Origin: Sanghuangporus weigelae
Taxonomy: Eukaryota > Basidiomycota > Agaricomycetes > Hymenochaetales > Hymenochaetaceae
DNA length: 64,000 nt
Assembly: GCA_033182465.1 (NCBI GenBank)
Contig: CP137321.1
Coordinates: 1,178,001-1,242,000, forward strand
Direction: 5' to 3'
The notes under the pieces are model-generated. The model saw nothing but the letters and a program-made list of their open reading frames with translations. It ran no database searches and had not been told where the DNA came from. Positions 35,711 through 47,156 of the stretch are shown piece by piece (positions within the stretch are counted from its first letter, which is position 1; each line of letters begins with the position of its first letter). The translations under genes and the position numbers were made by a program.

Positions 35711-37673
35711 ATGGCAATGGCAACTGCGGTCGACATTACTCCCGATTCCTTTCCCAATCTCCCACACACTTCGCGATCGTACCTCGATGGCATTCAGAAA
35801 CAGTTCATTCTTTCAGATGAGAAATTGCTCGCGATCACCCAGCGCTTTCTTGACGACTTTGATGCTGGACTCTCAGAATATGGCAAATCAATGGCGATGA
35901 TGTGAGTATGCAACCGCCATACTTTGTGATGGTTGCTGACCGGATCGATTGCGCCCTAAGTCCGACCTTCGTGACGGGTGTACCCGATGGCACGGAGAAT
36001 GGGCAAGTATATCGTGGTTCATGTGTTATCATGAAGTACGTGCTCTGATGCAGCGGGTTCGTCCAGAACGTTTCTCGCTCTAGACCTCGGTGGGACGAAC
36101 CTGTGAGCGCGAATCCTCTGCTCCATTCTACTATGACCGCTGAGTCTAGAATAGACGCGTCTGTGAAGTCCAACTCCATGGAAACAAACAGTTCACTCTT
36201 CGACAACAGAAATACAAAGTTTCGGACGCCTTAAAGACTGGGGAGGCCACAGTTCTGTTCGGTGAGACCCCTGATGGCCAACAAAAAATCCAAGACATGT
36301 ATGCTGACGGCACATGTGCAGATTACTTGGCCGATTCAGTCGACGAATTCCTAACATCCAGTGGTCACGAGGTTACCGATAATGAAGCATTGCATCTAGG
36401 TCTCACCTTTAGCTTTCCGGTCGAACAGACAGCGTTGGACAAAGGCGTACTCTTGACATGGACGAAAGGGTTTGCTGCTAAAAATGCTGTTGGTAAAGAC
36501 GTAGTAAAGCTGCTCCAAGATGCATTTGACAGGAAGCATATGCATGTCAAGTGCTCAGCGTTAGTCAACGACGTAGGTTTTTCTTCGGCGAGTTTGATAC
36601 TTGTTATTAAATTGACCTTTTATTGTATAGACAGCCGGTACTCTATTGTCGCGAGCATACACATCAGGTGGATGCTTTCTTGGATCTATATTCGGGACCG
36701 GGACGAATGGCGCCTTTGTCGAGGAAGTTTACAAGATTCGCAAACTTCCAAGCACTTCCATACCGCAGAACGCAAAAGTGATGGTCGTCAATACTGAGTG
36801 GGGTGCTTTTGACAATCAGGTATGAAATCTTCTTTTTAGTTCTATGAATAACGACTCAACTCGGCTTTCAGCGTACCGTTCTCCCGACCACCCCATATGA
36901 TAATAAGCTTGATAGAGAATCCATCAACCCGAGGTACCAAGCGTACGAGAAGTTCATTAGTGGGATGTACTTAGGAGAAATAACCCGGAATGTCCTCCTA
37001 TCGCTCATTGATGCCGTCCCACCTATCCTGTTCAGCGGTCTTTCCACTCCAATCCTTAACCGGCATTATGGGTTCGATACTTCATACATGTCGGACATTG
37101 AAGGCGCTCAATCGCTGGAGGACATCAAAGATGTCCTTGTTGACAAAGTCGGGTTTACGCGTGAGTTGATCTCGGATCAGGACGCGAAGATTGTTCGTTG
37201 GATATGCAAGTTAGTGGCCACTAGAGCTGCAAGACTCAGCGGTTGTGCTGTAGCAGCTGTACTAGTACAAACCAGGCGCGCTACCCTAGGCGGGGGATCT
37301 ATTTTAGATGAAGACAAATTCGTGGTCGGTGTCGATGGAAGGTGAGGTATTCTCTTGTTTTATGCAACGTTGAGGCCAGGCTGACGATAAAAAATTCGCA
37401 GTCTAATCCAATTTTATCCTAATTTCGAGCCCCGTTTGCGAGACAGTTTGCGAATTCTCGTTGGAGAAGATGCAGAGCAAAAAACGGAGATAGGACTGGC
37501 AAAGGATGGAAGTGGTGTGGGAGGTGAGTATTCTTCTGACCAATGAAAGCATATTATATACTGATACACGGGATGCAGCTGCTCTGTGCGCCTTGCAGGC
37601 TCTCAAGCAAGCCCAGAAGGCAGCAGAGGCAACCGTAGATTCATCTGCTCTAAACGGAAAGGGGAAAGTGTAG
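35711..37673 (+). CDS. Hexokinase
   Basis: Phosphorylates hexoses with ATP at the first step of glycolysis. The start is MAMATAVDITPDSFPNLPH at 35711, with no better in-frame ATG upstream. The small domain carries FLALDLGGTNLRVCEVQLHG (phosphate-1 motif), then ALHLGLTFSFPVEQTALDKG followed by WTKGF, and SALVNDTAGTLLSRAYTSG with the catalytic Asp of VNDTAGT. GSIFGTGTNGAFVEE, NTEWGAFD and a long helical region follow. Near the end GGGSILDEDKFVVGVDGSLI and YPNFEPRLRDSLRIL complete the adenosine site. Blocks follow family order, including the LSGCAVAAVL helix. About seven short introns. Whether it is hexokinase or glucokinase cannot be decided by eye. Confidence 0.94.
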
Positions 37674-38098
37674 ATAATAATTACCGCAGAAAAATGTTCA
37701 CGTTCTGAGTCAAGTAACATTATTCGATGTATTACTTACGATTTTGTCACGAATAGACGTTGCGTGTACCACTCAGCTATAGGAATCGGTCCGGCACCTT
37801 CGGTTGTTACTATTCAACCTGCGGGATGAAGAAACCAACAAGATGGCAGAAGAAGGTGTGAAACATTACGCTTGTTAATTTCTCCGAATTTCTTCCGCCC
37901 TCGTCTTTGCATAATCGACATTGGACTGTACCTGTGAGTTCCTTCCGCTGAATAAGTCTACAGGTTTGCGTGATACTCTTACGTTTGTTCAAACGTGAAA
38001 GTCGATATAAGGAGCTTAACTTCCACACGAGATTCCCGAAAGTCCAGGCAGCTAATACAATTCTGCTCGACTTCTGTATCAAAGATCAATCCTCCGGT
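37674..38098. other. Intergenic region, hexokinase 3' end to F-box gene
   Basis: About 425 bp. From the acceptor CTACAG near 37962 the frame is open into the F-box gene without an ATG before 38099, so an extra 5' exon is possible. Otherwise nothing seen. Confidence 0.3.
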
Positions 38099-39263
38099 AT
38101 GCTGTTGAGGCTCTTACCTGCTGAGCTGCGCGTCGCGATCTTTGAGCTCGCATGTTCGGAGGATATGGTTGCTGATGTGCATAGCTACCGGACTGCGCTC
38201 AGTCTTTGCCTTGTCTCTCGCTGTTCGTACTCTATAATCATCCCAATCATGTATAGGATGCTCCTTGTCGACGGTCGTACGAAGGCGTCGCTTCTCTCAC
38301 GTACATTCCAATCCCGACCGGAGCTGGGTGCATTCGCACAGCATGTGTTTCTCAGTGACCATAGTCGTCGCCCTCGGAGTCCTGCGGACGATAATACGCT
38401 TGAAGTGCTACCGACATTCGCATTTGAGTTCCCGGGATCCCGAAAGGGACGCGTTGAACGCCTTCAGCGGATGAAAAGTTGGCTGACGGAGCGTGAACAA
38501 ATGCTTTCGGCCTTCCGTTCTGCCATCTATCACATTCTATGCGAGTCTTACCATTTGTCATCGCCACCGGAAAGCTTAATTGACGAAGCATCCGTTTCCA
38601 GGCGCAGTTTCTCCTCGCATTCAAACTCTTTCGATATGCTTGTACGGACATTATGACGACAAGGCAGACAACGGCCTTGCGGGTGTTTTTACCATACCTT
38701 TTCCTTCTCTCATAGAGGTTTGTTTTTCTATCGTTTTACGCCTATTTGTCGGTCTGATTTCACGTGTATTCCAGCTAACAATCCGAGACAACGTGCAGCC
38801 ACAACCGAGTTTTAAGCTCCAGCTTCCCTCTTTAGAACGCCTACACCTTGCAGGAGGCAATCCTCCGTACCCATTCGCTACGCTTGGGACGTTAGCGGAA
38901 AGTTGTCCGCGTTTGGCACATATCCTTCTCACAGAACCCTTCGTAAATGACGAGGCTGCGACTATGTTGGAGTTGCTGCTGCGCGGGCACGCTGTCTCAG
39001 GCTCGAATTCCGCGGGTCGACCAAGGAAACTTGTAGATATGCTCCAGAGCATTGTACTCAAGTCAAACCTTCCCGCCGATAGCCAGCTTCTTAGAGAGGT
39101 TTACAGGAAGGTTTCAAATCTCTCGATTTATTACAGCCAATTCAAGATTATTCGTCCACAACCGCCTCCCAATGGAGCAGGTTCTCGTGATATTCGTTAT
39201 CCTCTGGACGAAGCGCTGCGGGATTGGACAAAAGTCGTCATAGGGAGTCGTGATCGATGGTGA
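38099..39263 (+). CDS. F-box-like protein, paralogue of the gene at 33891
   Basis: The ATG at 38099 begins MLLRLLPAELRVAIFELACS, an F-box-type opening. Shared with the other copy: RLQRMKSWLTEREQMLSAFR then SAIYHIL, and LPSLERLHLAGGNPPYPFAT then LAESCPRLAHILLTEPF. The paralogue alignment resolves intron 38541-38601 (61 nt). Joining HIL to AVSPRIQTLSI, as HIL-ALVSNRLQSLTL in the paralogue, requires a GC donor (T|GCGAGT) and the TTTCCAG acceptor. A second intron follows FPSLIE and resumes LTIRDNVQ. The protein ends DEALRDWTKVVIGSRDRW, aligning with the DTAQRDWKSRM tail of the paralogue. A substrate-adaptor role is family inference only. Confidence 0.72.
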
Positions 39264-42200
39264 AATGTATTTTCTTTCGCCCCTCGGGAAATCAGTCGTG
39301 CCCTACAATGTATCTCCCTGTATCCGAAGTTTGCCTGTCGCTTCCCTCTCTGGTAGTCCTGTTCGTGGTTTCCCCTATGTTCTTTTTCCTCATCCCTTCG
39401 CCACCAAAAGAGTTTGTTCAAGACATATAAAACGCATAAAAACGATAGCGTACCTATGCCGTAACTCTGATGATGCTGATCGATCGGAGAGGATGCGCAA
39501 CAGGAAGAGAAGCTCATTCTCGCCGGATGTTTGTCGACTTGTCGGCTCATCTGCGCAGTTAAAAGGCCTATTTATGTACGTATCCATTGTCTTCGAGCTT
39601 CGATTTTCGTCGCGAAACGTGTGCAATACAAGCAGGACTCGCTAAAATTGTTTATTTTCTTACAGGTTTCTCCCATGCAAGAACACGGCATATTTTAGCT
39701 ACCGGACTCCCAAGTATAAAAGTGCTCTGGCTGTGTCCGAGTCTTCTTCAAATTCCAGATTGATGATTTAAAAGCTAAATCCAGGAGGTGCAGGTCGCGG
39801 TTGGGAAAACAAGTAAAGGTAGAGGACAGATCCAGATGGTATGTGTACAGTCTTGGACCATTCGTTCCCGTCTCGAATTCTGAGGACATCGCATAGTTCT
39901 CCATCGGTGTAACTAATGTTCTTACCATAGAACGCCGGAGAATGCATTCGAAGTGAACGAGTTAATCTCGCAAGGGAAGGCAGGAGAAGTTAGTCAAAGA
40001 TTCACGTCGGAAGTCGGAAGAACGCTTCGATCCAGTTCTTTACTCCGCGGACGAGACACCCTCAGCTTGAATACGACGGAAACGCCGACGTGAATTGAAG
40101 CAGCAGCCAATGAAGACGATATTACTGGCGACTAACTCAATGCCTGTCTGGGAGTTGTGCTCGTAACGTTTTGAAGAAGGCACGGCGAGAAACAGAAGAG
40201 AAGAAATGTGAAGTAAGGACAGACATATATTTATTACAGCATGCTAAGGCGCACTGAATGATACCCGTCTTTCCGCTGTATCCAATACTAGTTTCGGCTT
40301 GCTCAATAACTTTCGGCCTTGATGCAAAAGCTAGTTCCGATGAAACAAGTTTTCAGGAAGCGATTACATCTTCAACTGGGAGAAGCAGAACTCAAGGCCG
40401 TCAGAAGACAAAAAGAAGTCGTATTGAAAGGGCTATGGTTCGCCGTTTTAAAGAAACTATACAGATGGAAGCGATGGTCGCTAATGCTTTGTTTCGCATA
40501 ATTCAATAGTGTCTGGAATGAACAAAACTAGGTCATAAAGGATGATGAGATGGACTCATTGTCCTTGAATGGAAGCGATCCTGTTCCTATGCAGTCCCAG
40601 TAGCGTTTTCCACGATTTTTATGAGCTTGCTGTAAATTGTAATTGTTTCGTTTGGCCAACTGCAAGCTTTCCAGATAGAAAATAGTCAGCTCACGATATT
40701 AATATGTATACAAGGATGCAGCATGGGCTTATTTGTCGAAATAATGAGAAAGGATGCAACATTCACAGGGTGAGTACCAGGCATACGCATATTTGATATA
40801 GCGGACCTGGCCTGTTATTCACGTCAACCCTTGCTTGAATCAGAATGAAGATGTGGGGAGAGGGTCAATAATAGAACGTTGCGATCATCGTATCAAATCA
40901 GCTTTTCTTCCCAACAACTCCCCCAACAATCAAAAACATTAATATCGATTTTTGCTAAAAATATGGGATACGACAACTTAGTTCAACGAGGAAAGATAGA
41001 AATTTGACGAAGAGCTGAAATTTGTCTCATTTTCACCAACGCCTTTGCTTCTATTACCTGAACAATGAAGGATAATCAACGACGTAAGAGCTAACGAAGA
41101 AAAAGTATATAAACATGCTATTTGAAATGACCAGCAAGATCAAACGCGTTACCAGGAAGACGTTCCCAGAATTTGTGTTTGTGGAGTGTGGACGACTGGA
41201 CAACCCACGCAGCGCTCTGCGCCAATTCCCAGTTTGGAGACTCTATGATACAAGTTTTTGTATCGTCGGAACGTCTCGAGTGTCGATGCTACTATTGTTG
41301 GGACCGCTACGTGAGACCGTACGGCACGTCACCGAAAGAGTTGAGCGGACACGTTGCGAGGCGAATGTACGAAAGTGATCCGTGACGTTATCGAGAAAGC
41401 AAAGCGCTCGGGAGCCAAATTTAAACTTACACGCAACTTCTTCGTCAGCGCTTGCGTAGCCACGTTGCAAAATTCATCAAGCTGTAGAAAGCTGACTACG
41501 TCACGTCGATAATGACGTGTAATGCGCAACCTATGAGAACTCTGATAAGCTTTCCGATGTGCGTGGCCAAGTTACCATATTGGATGAACGGAGATGATTG
41601 TTGTGCTGGAATTCCAGAATCAATGGAGATCGGTCATGAGGGTACGTACACGGCATCCCGACGTTCGCGAAAACAAAGCGTGGGCAGAACGGGGAGGTGA
41701 GGCCACCGTCCGAGGCCCGGGCTCCCGTCAACTCGGGACGGAGGCTAAACATGCACAGGAGCGGATCGGGTCGATAACCACGGTGTGTAAAAAAAGTTTA
41801 TGCCCGTGGTCTTCTAAGAATAAGAATACAGTCCGGTGTTTCGGAACTTGGCGGGTTCATCTGTAGTAGAACTAGATGAAGTGATTTTGGGACGAGAAGT
41901 GGCGCGATGAAGACGATATAGAGTAGCAGTAATGTAGTATCATCTGCATGATTGAAAGAAAGAGGAAGCGCCTAGACAACGAGGTCTAGGCAGGTATTTG
42001 TCCGGCGCGTGTGGATTGTTGAATCTATCGCGGGATTGGGCAGACCAGAGAGTCGTTGTTTCGCCAACAAGTTGGAATGGAGCTCTAAGAGATGCGTACG
42101 TAGGAAAGCACCTTGAGTGAATAGGACGATAAGGAAAAGGAAGGAGAGTTCTGCAACGAGGCATGTATCGGAAGAATGCCGAAAATAAACGGGGACGCGG

Positions 42201-42385
42201 ATGAAGTTCGGACCGGACGGACGGATGTGACATTTCTTAGATAAGCCATGACAGATGCGACAGAAAAACATGGAAATGTGCCTGGGATGGGCGGTCGATA
42301 GCTAAGGGCGGGCGGGAAGAAAGTGACGAGGAAGACGGTACTGAGCCTGCGGGGAGTGGACAGAGTTTAAGGGAGAGACGACGTG
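39264..42385. other. Long intergenic region with conflicting small open frames
   Basis: About 3.1 kb. Two open, coding-like segments overlap on opposite strands. On + (about 39931-40093) a frame reads TPENAFEVNELISQGKAGEV and ends at TGA 40091-40093. On - a frame reads ELVASNIVFIGCCFNSRRRF and ends at TAA 40040-40042. Neither could be tied to a start. A separate small frame at 40258-40509 is listed on its own. 40510-42380 shows no supported exon; the last several hundred bases are probably promoter and leader of the bZIP gene. Confidence 0.3.
40258..40509 (+). CDS. Candidate small secreted or nuclear protein
   Basis: Single open frame of 83 codons with ATG at 40258. The first 20 residues (MIPVFPLYPILVSACSITFG) look like a signal peptide. 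The rest is basic, with a cluster near GRSRTQGRQKTKRSRIERAM and an ending ANALFRIIQ. No family recognised. Length and composition alone do not exclude a chance frame in a gap. Confidence 0.25.
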   Translation: MIPVFPLYPILVSACSITFGLDAKASSDETSFQEAITSSTGRSRTQGRQKTKRSRIERAMVRRFKETIQMEAMVANALFRIIQ

Positions 42386-44757
42386 ATGAATGACGACATG
42401 GAGGGTGACCGGGGTACGTGCAGGGACGTGGGAATCAGGGCTACGTATGATCTCAGCGGTTTTGAAGGTGACGACACTCTTACCTTACCGCTCTCTCTCG
42501 CCTCACAGATGCCTTCTCCACCAAACTCCAATATTGATCTCTCTTCCCACCCGCTCCCCTCCGCCAACGGCTCCTCCGCTCAACGCAGACCGCAAAGCGT
42601 CAGCATCGAGCGCGCCATCGACTCGGACAACCTCAAGTCAAAGCAGGTCCCTCCTCGTCCCCCCCTGCGAAGCAACTTCGAACTCGAGCCAAATCCGTTC
42701 GAGCAGTCTTTTTCCGTCTCCTCCTCTTCCCTCTCCTCCCTCAGACATGCCACAAACCACAAACAACGTTCCCCCCCGTCCTCCTCTGAAAACAAGTCGA
42801 ATTCTGCAGAATCAACCCGCGACCATTCGCCATCGCGTAGACAGTCGATGAGCAACACCAACGGTCACCCGAACGCTGACACACCGAAGCCGGTCCTGCC
42901 TCCGCTTGCGTCAATTACTTCGCCGTCCGATCCGAGTTACGCTTGGGCCTTCTCCTCAGCTGGTCTCACCAATTCTCTCAGGGCGGGTCCACTATCTCCC
43001 GCCATGCTTGCAGGCCCTCAGACTCAGCATCCAACATCGACATCTCAGTCCGCAACGTCCATCGCTGCTCTTGCTGCTAGTGCAGGTTCTATGCACCCCC
43101 CTCTATTCGGCTTCGATCCATCTGGTTCATTCCGTACGGGTCTCACTCCCTCCACTGGCTTGACACCTCTTGTCGGCGGACCTGTCTCTTTTCCTCCGCC
43201 TTCGCCCAATACAGCAGCGTTTCTAGCAATGGTTAACTCGGGTGCTGGCGGTGCGGCCGCGGCAACGATTACGCCTAACACTCTGAATGCTCTGGCAGGT
43301 GTTCTTCAGCAATCGGTCGCTTCAGCATCTCAGTCTACGAATCAGCAGGCAAATGGCGTCAGCAATGGAAGCGACGGGGGTAATAGCAGCGGGAATCATA
43401 ACGCAAATGGATTGTCATCGACGACGCAGAGGGAGGCCATGGCTCCGACTTCCGTTGCGCCGTCGCAGGTGGCTGCTCCAGCGCCCAGTACCTATCAAAA
43501 TGGGACATCGAATTCCCAGAATCAGACCCGGTATGCCCTGTCATTCCAGATTCAGTATGTATTGGCTTACTCGATTTAGCAACAACAGCAACAACGGCTA
43601 CCCGGATGCCGCGGGAGCTGCAAACCACGCGGCCAACGGACTCTTCTTGCTCTCACAGGCCCATCAGGAACTGACTAAGCGGGAGGAGGCACAGAAACAA
43701 AGCATGGCACAGGCAGGCGGTGGCTCCGCGGCCAAGGGTTCCTCGGTGCAGAATCAGAATCAGAATCAGGCCGCGCACTCTTTGACGAACGGCACAACCT
43801 CCGCAAAACGTGGCTCAAAGCGCAAGGCCGAGACCGCTTCTGTCACGTCGAACACGTCGGCCAAAGCCGAGACGTCGAAGAAGTCAAAAGCTTTGTCAAC
43901 CAGTTCTCGCGGATCTACGGCCCGTCGTGGGAGTACAGTCAGCAACCAGGATATGGACATGGAGGACGATTTGGGAGAAGAGGATGAAGAATCAGGCGAT
44001 GAGCAACAAAAGGCCCCTTCAAACAGCAGACAAAACAAGAAGCCCGAGACGGAGGAAGAGAAAAGAAGGAACTTTTTGGAGCGCAACCGGCAGGGTAGGT
44101 GCAATGATTCTCTCGAGCGAGTTTCCTTGAGTAACTTGGTATCGTGCAGCTGCTTTGAAGTGTCGTCAGAGAAAGAAGCAATGGCTAGCGCAGCTTCAGG
44201 CCAAAAACGAGTACCTGCAAAACGAAAATGAAAGGCTTACAGCCGCTTTGGTGGCCTCGCGAGAGGAGATTTCCCGGCTTTCTCAACTTGTTGGCGGCGC
44301 TGGTGTAGGACTCTCTTCCGGCGTCGTGCCCATGGTAGGTGTAGCCGGCATGGGCGCTCAGCAACAGCAAGTTCACCATACGCCTTTTATGGCTCATCAG
44401 CAGCAGCATCACCCCATCGCAGTACCCGTCAGTTTGCCACAGGGTTCTTCAAGCATGTCCACCACTGCCGCTTCCCCGCCGACAGCGACTAAGGCATCGC
44501 CGCACTTGCAGCACCATCAATCACAGCAACAAGTGCAGCACTCACCGAACCTGCACAGCCCGACATCTGATGGACGGAGCAGCCGAAGCAGCTTTCGCGA
44601 CGTACGTGATTATGCGAACGGGGCGAGTTCTGTCTCAGGAGTGCGAGAGAATGCGACTCGGGACTATGCACGAGATATGAGAGAGCGAGAGATGGGCCAT
44701 ATGCACGGCCATGCTCCGCAAGCCGTCGCTGTAAATGGGCGAACATATGGATATTGA
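42386..44757 (+). CDS. bZIP transcription factor, Atf1/CREB type
   Basis: DNA-binding regulator of the Atf1/Aft1 stress class. The basic region and zipper are ETEEEKRRNFLERNRQ, joined over a 44-46 nt intron near 44094-44150 to AALKCRQRKKQWLAQLQAKN and EYLQNENERLTAALVASREE. The R/K pattern with NRQAALKCR matches Atf1-type bZIPs. The N-terminal half is Ser/Pro-rich and includes FELEPNPFEQSF, LPPLASITSPSDPSYAWAF and GLTPSTGLTPLVGGPVSFPP, the kind of blocks in the Aft1 HRA/HRR/OSA domains. A Gln/His-rich tail follows. A second intron lies near 43530-43580. The start is ATG 42386; a later ATG at 42509 (MPSPPNSN) is a possible alternative. The single intron inside the DNA-binding domain is typical. 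Confidence 0.87.
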
Positions 44758-47156
44758 TTGGTTTAGGTGAAGGTGCAGCGAAGCGGAGGGAAACAGAGCG
44801 AAGGGAGGACGGAAGAAAGTTAAGGAGGGGAGACATACTCCTATCATGTCTGGGCGTATCGAAGGAGGGGATTTGACTTCAATTTTCGTTGCATCGTGGG
44901 CATTCTCCTAGGAAGTGATTCATCACCTTCAGGCGTGAACAAGCTTTTGGACGGTGCATATACTGCATTCGGGCTCAATGCTTTCACTTTGGATGAAGCC
45001 GAACCTGTTCTCGCGTGGATTACCGTCTTGCACTCTTTTGCGTCCTATCAGTACAGACGGATAGTCGTACCGTCGTGCCGTCCACGCATAACAGGGCACT
45101 CGGCTCGCTTTTTCGGTGTGCTAAAGCTTCCTCAAGAGGAAGGGGTGAGTCATGCTGAAGAAGCTGCGGGATGTGCTGAGTTGTTTACGGTTCACGAGAA
45201 TGACTGTCCGGAAGTACGATGATAAATTTGACTGGAACTTATCATTGGCTTTTGCGGAGAAGACGCCGAGTATGCCTCGCCTCTGTTATTCTTCTTCCCT
45301 CGATTTTAGTTTCTCATCTATTGAGCCGACGCCCATTCGTTTTGTTCAATGCACAGTTTTTTCCCTATCATTTCGCCCTATCCACATGCATACACGATCG
45401 TCTTCGAGCTCACATACGCATTTTTTGTCTTCGTGCTTTCCAGTTTTTCTCTACTTATCATGTTCGTTTTCCGAATCTCGGTCCCGTGGTCACTTCCAGC
45501 GCCTCCTGGTTGTACATTTTCTGTTGTTTCTGTATCATTCTTTTTCTGCCTCTGCCTGTCATTCTGTTTGTTTCTCTACTCCTGTCCTGAATCCGATGAG
45601 AAAATGCATTTTTAGGACTTCCACTCTAATTCATACTCATCAGTATGAGGTAGATGATCTGATCATTTAAAATGACAATGTGTATTTGTATCTTGTTTCT
45701 TCGTCTTTTCAGTAGCTATAAGTATAGATACCGGCCTTTAGTTAAGAATCAATCAGCCAGACGTCGACTCGGCTTCTTTTGGTCGACTTGAAGTATACAC
45801 GAAGTAGAATGTAATATATTTGTTTTTAATTTATGATATATCTTCTGGTTTCTGAGAATAAGTTTAATATCTGTAGAGTCTGGCGTGTCATGAGTGCTTT
45901 GGTCACATCGACATGGGGCGGCAAGGAGATAGAGAGGTCTCCGGGGTAACAGGCTAATCAAACTGGCACACGACGGCGAACTCAGCTCTATCTCAAATGA
46001 ATAGAAAAGATGATCCAAGGGCAAGGACAGACCACGCACAAAGTGCTCGTGACCTCAGACCATATGCATATGACCTACGGTCGCACACGTTGAGTACGTG
46101 AGTGCGACGAACTGGGGGGGTCCACTTTTCTTATCGGATTTCGTATGTGAGTGGCTGCGGCCGAGACTAGCACTTGATGGGGGTTAGGATGGAAGAGAAG
46201 TGAATTTATGCTGAGAAGGTACGAAGGGTTGGGAGACCTGAAGAACGAGAAGGAAGTGCTGTACGTACGTGAAGAGAAGCCATTAATATCCATTTGCTCA
46301 CGTGGGTGGTCAACAGACAGTTAGTTAGTTAGGATTAGAATATCGATGAGTCTACCAAATCCGCAGTCAGTTCCCAAGAAAGCTGACTAATGAATGAGAA
46401 TCCAGAGCTGATATCGGTCGCTTTTTCATGTCGGATTCACGTAATACCGGCCAAGGTGAGCATCGAGCTAAATGGAGTCGACAGGTAGCTCCACATAGCT
46501 TCGGATTCCGGAAGCAAAAGTTCAGTTTGGGTCACCTTCACAGCGGGTGACCTGTCCGAGTTCTGAGCTGGACCCCGACCTTGACTGGATGACCATGGGC
46601 CACCTGACAGTCATTAGAGGCAGAACCCATCGGCCGATCAACTGTCGTTTACGCCACCTTCCCATGACTGCGTCAAGTACCAACGGCACGTCGATTCGGA
46701 AAGGCATGAATTAACGGAGACTTCTTTGACCTTTATCACATCACAAGACATTGCGGTATTCTTGGTCGTGATGTGCTGACATTACAGTGACTGACACAAG
46801 ATACAACGCTCGTGATAGGGAGGCATCATTGATTCTGAGAATCGGTCTGAATTCCCGTGGTTTCTCGTGAATGTATGAAGCATGGTCAGCCACAGAGTTC
46901 CAGCAGGAAATTAGGAAACCCATAACCCAGGCTGCATCTACATCGCTGTTTCGGCTGTGACTCCACAGCTAGAATAGTCCAGATCTGCCCGTCAGCACCT
47001 GATGTGGCCAGCCAGTGGTACGATTGCAGAAACTGTTTTGCACACTAAAAGTTCGACGGGGGTACACAAAGTAAGCTGAGACCATGGTTCAACAATTATT
47101 AAAACATAGAAGCGATTGCACGCACCAAGAGTTTTATCATTGCTGCTATAGGATTT
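44758..47156. other. Long intergenic region without a supported gene
   Basis: About 2.4 kb. 45220-45640 is pyrimidine-rich and probably a 3' UTR of the bZIP gene or spacer. On the minus strand a 60-codon frame from ATG 46923 (MGFLISCWNSVADHASYIHE) is open but isolated. No repeat, tRNA or conserved domain was noted. Confidence 0.35.

Noticed and set aside
42367-42861. Minus-strand frames opposite the bZIP N-terminus
   Set aside because: Antisense shadow of a Ser/Pro-rich exon.
45152-45670. Hydrophobic pyrimidine-rich open frames downstream of the bZIP gene
   Set aside because: Phe/Ser/Leu-rich translation of a T/C-rich stretch; no start or splice logic.
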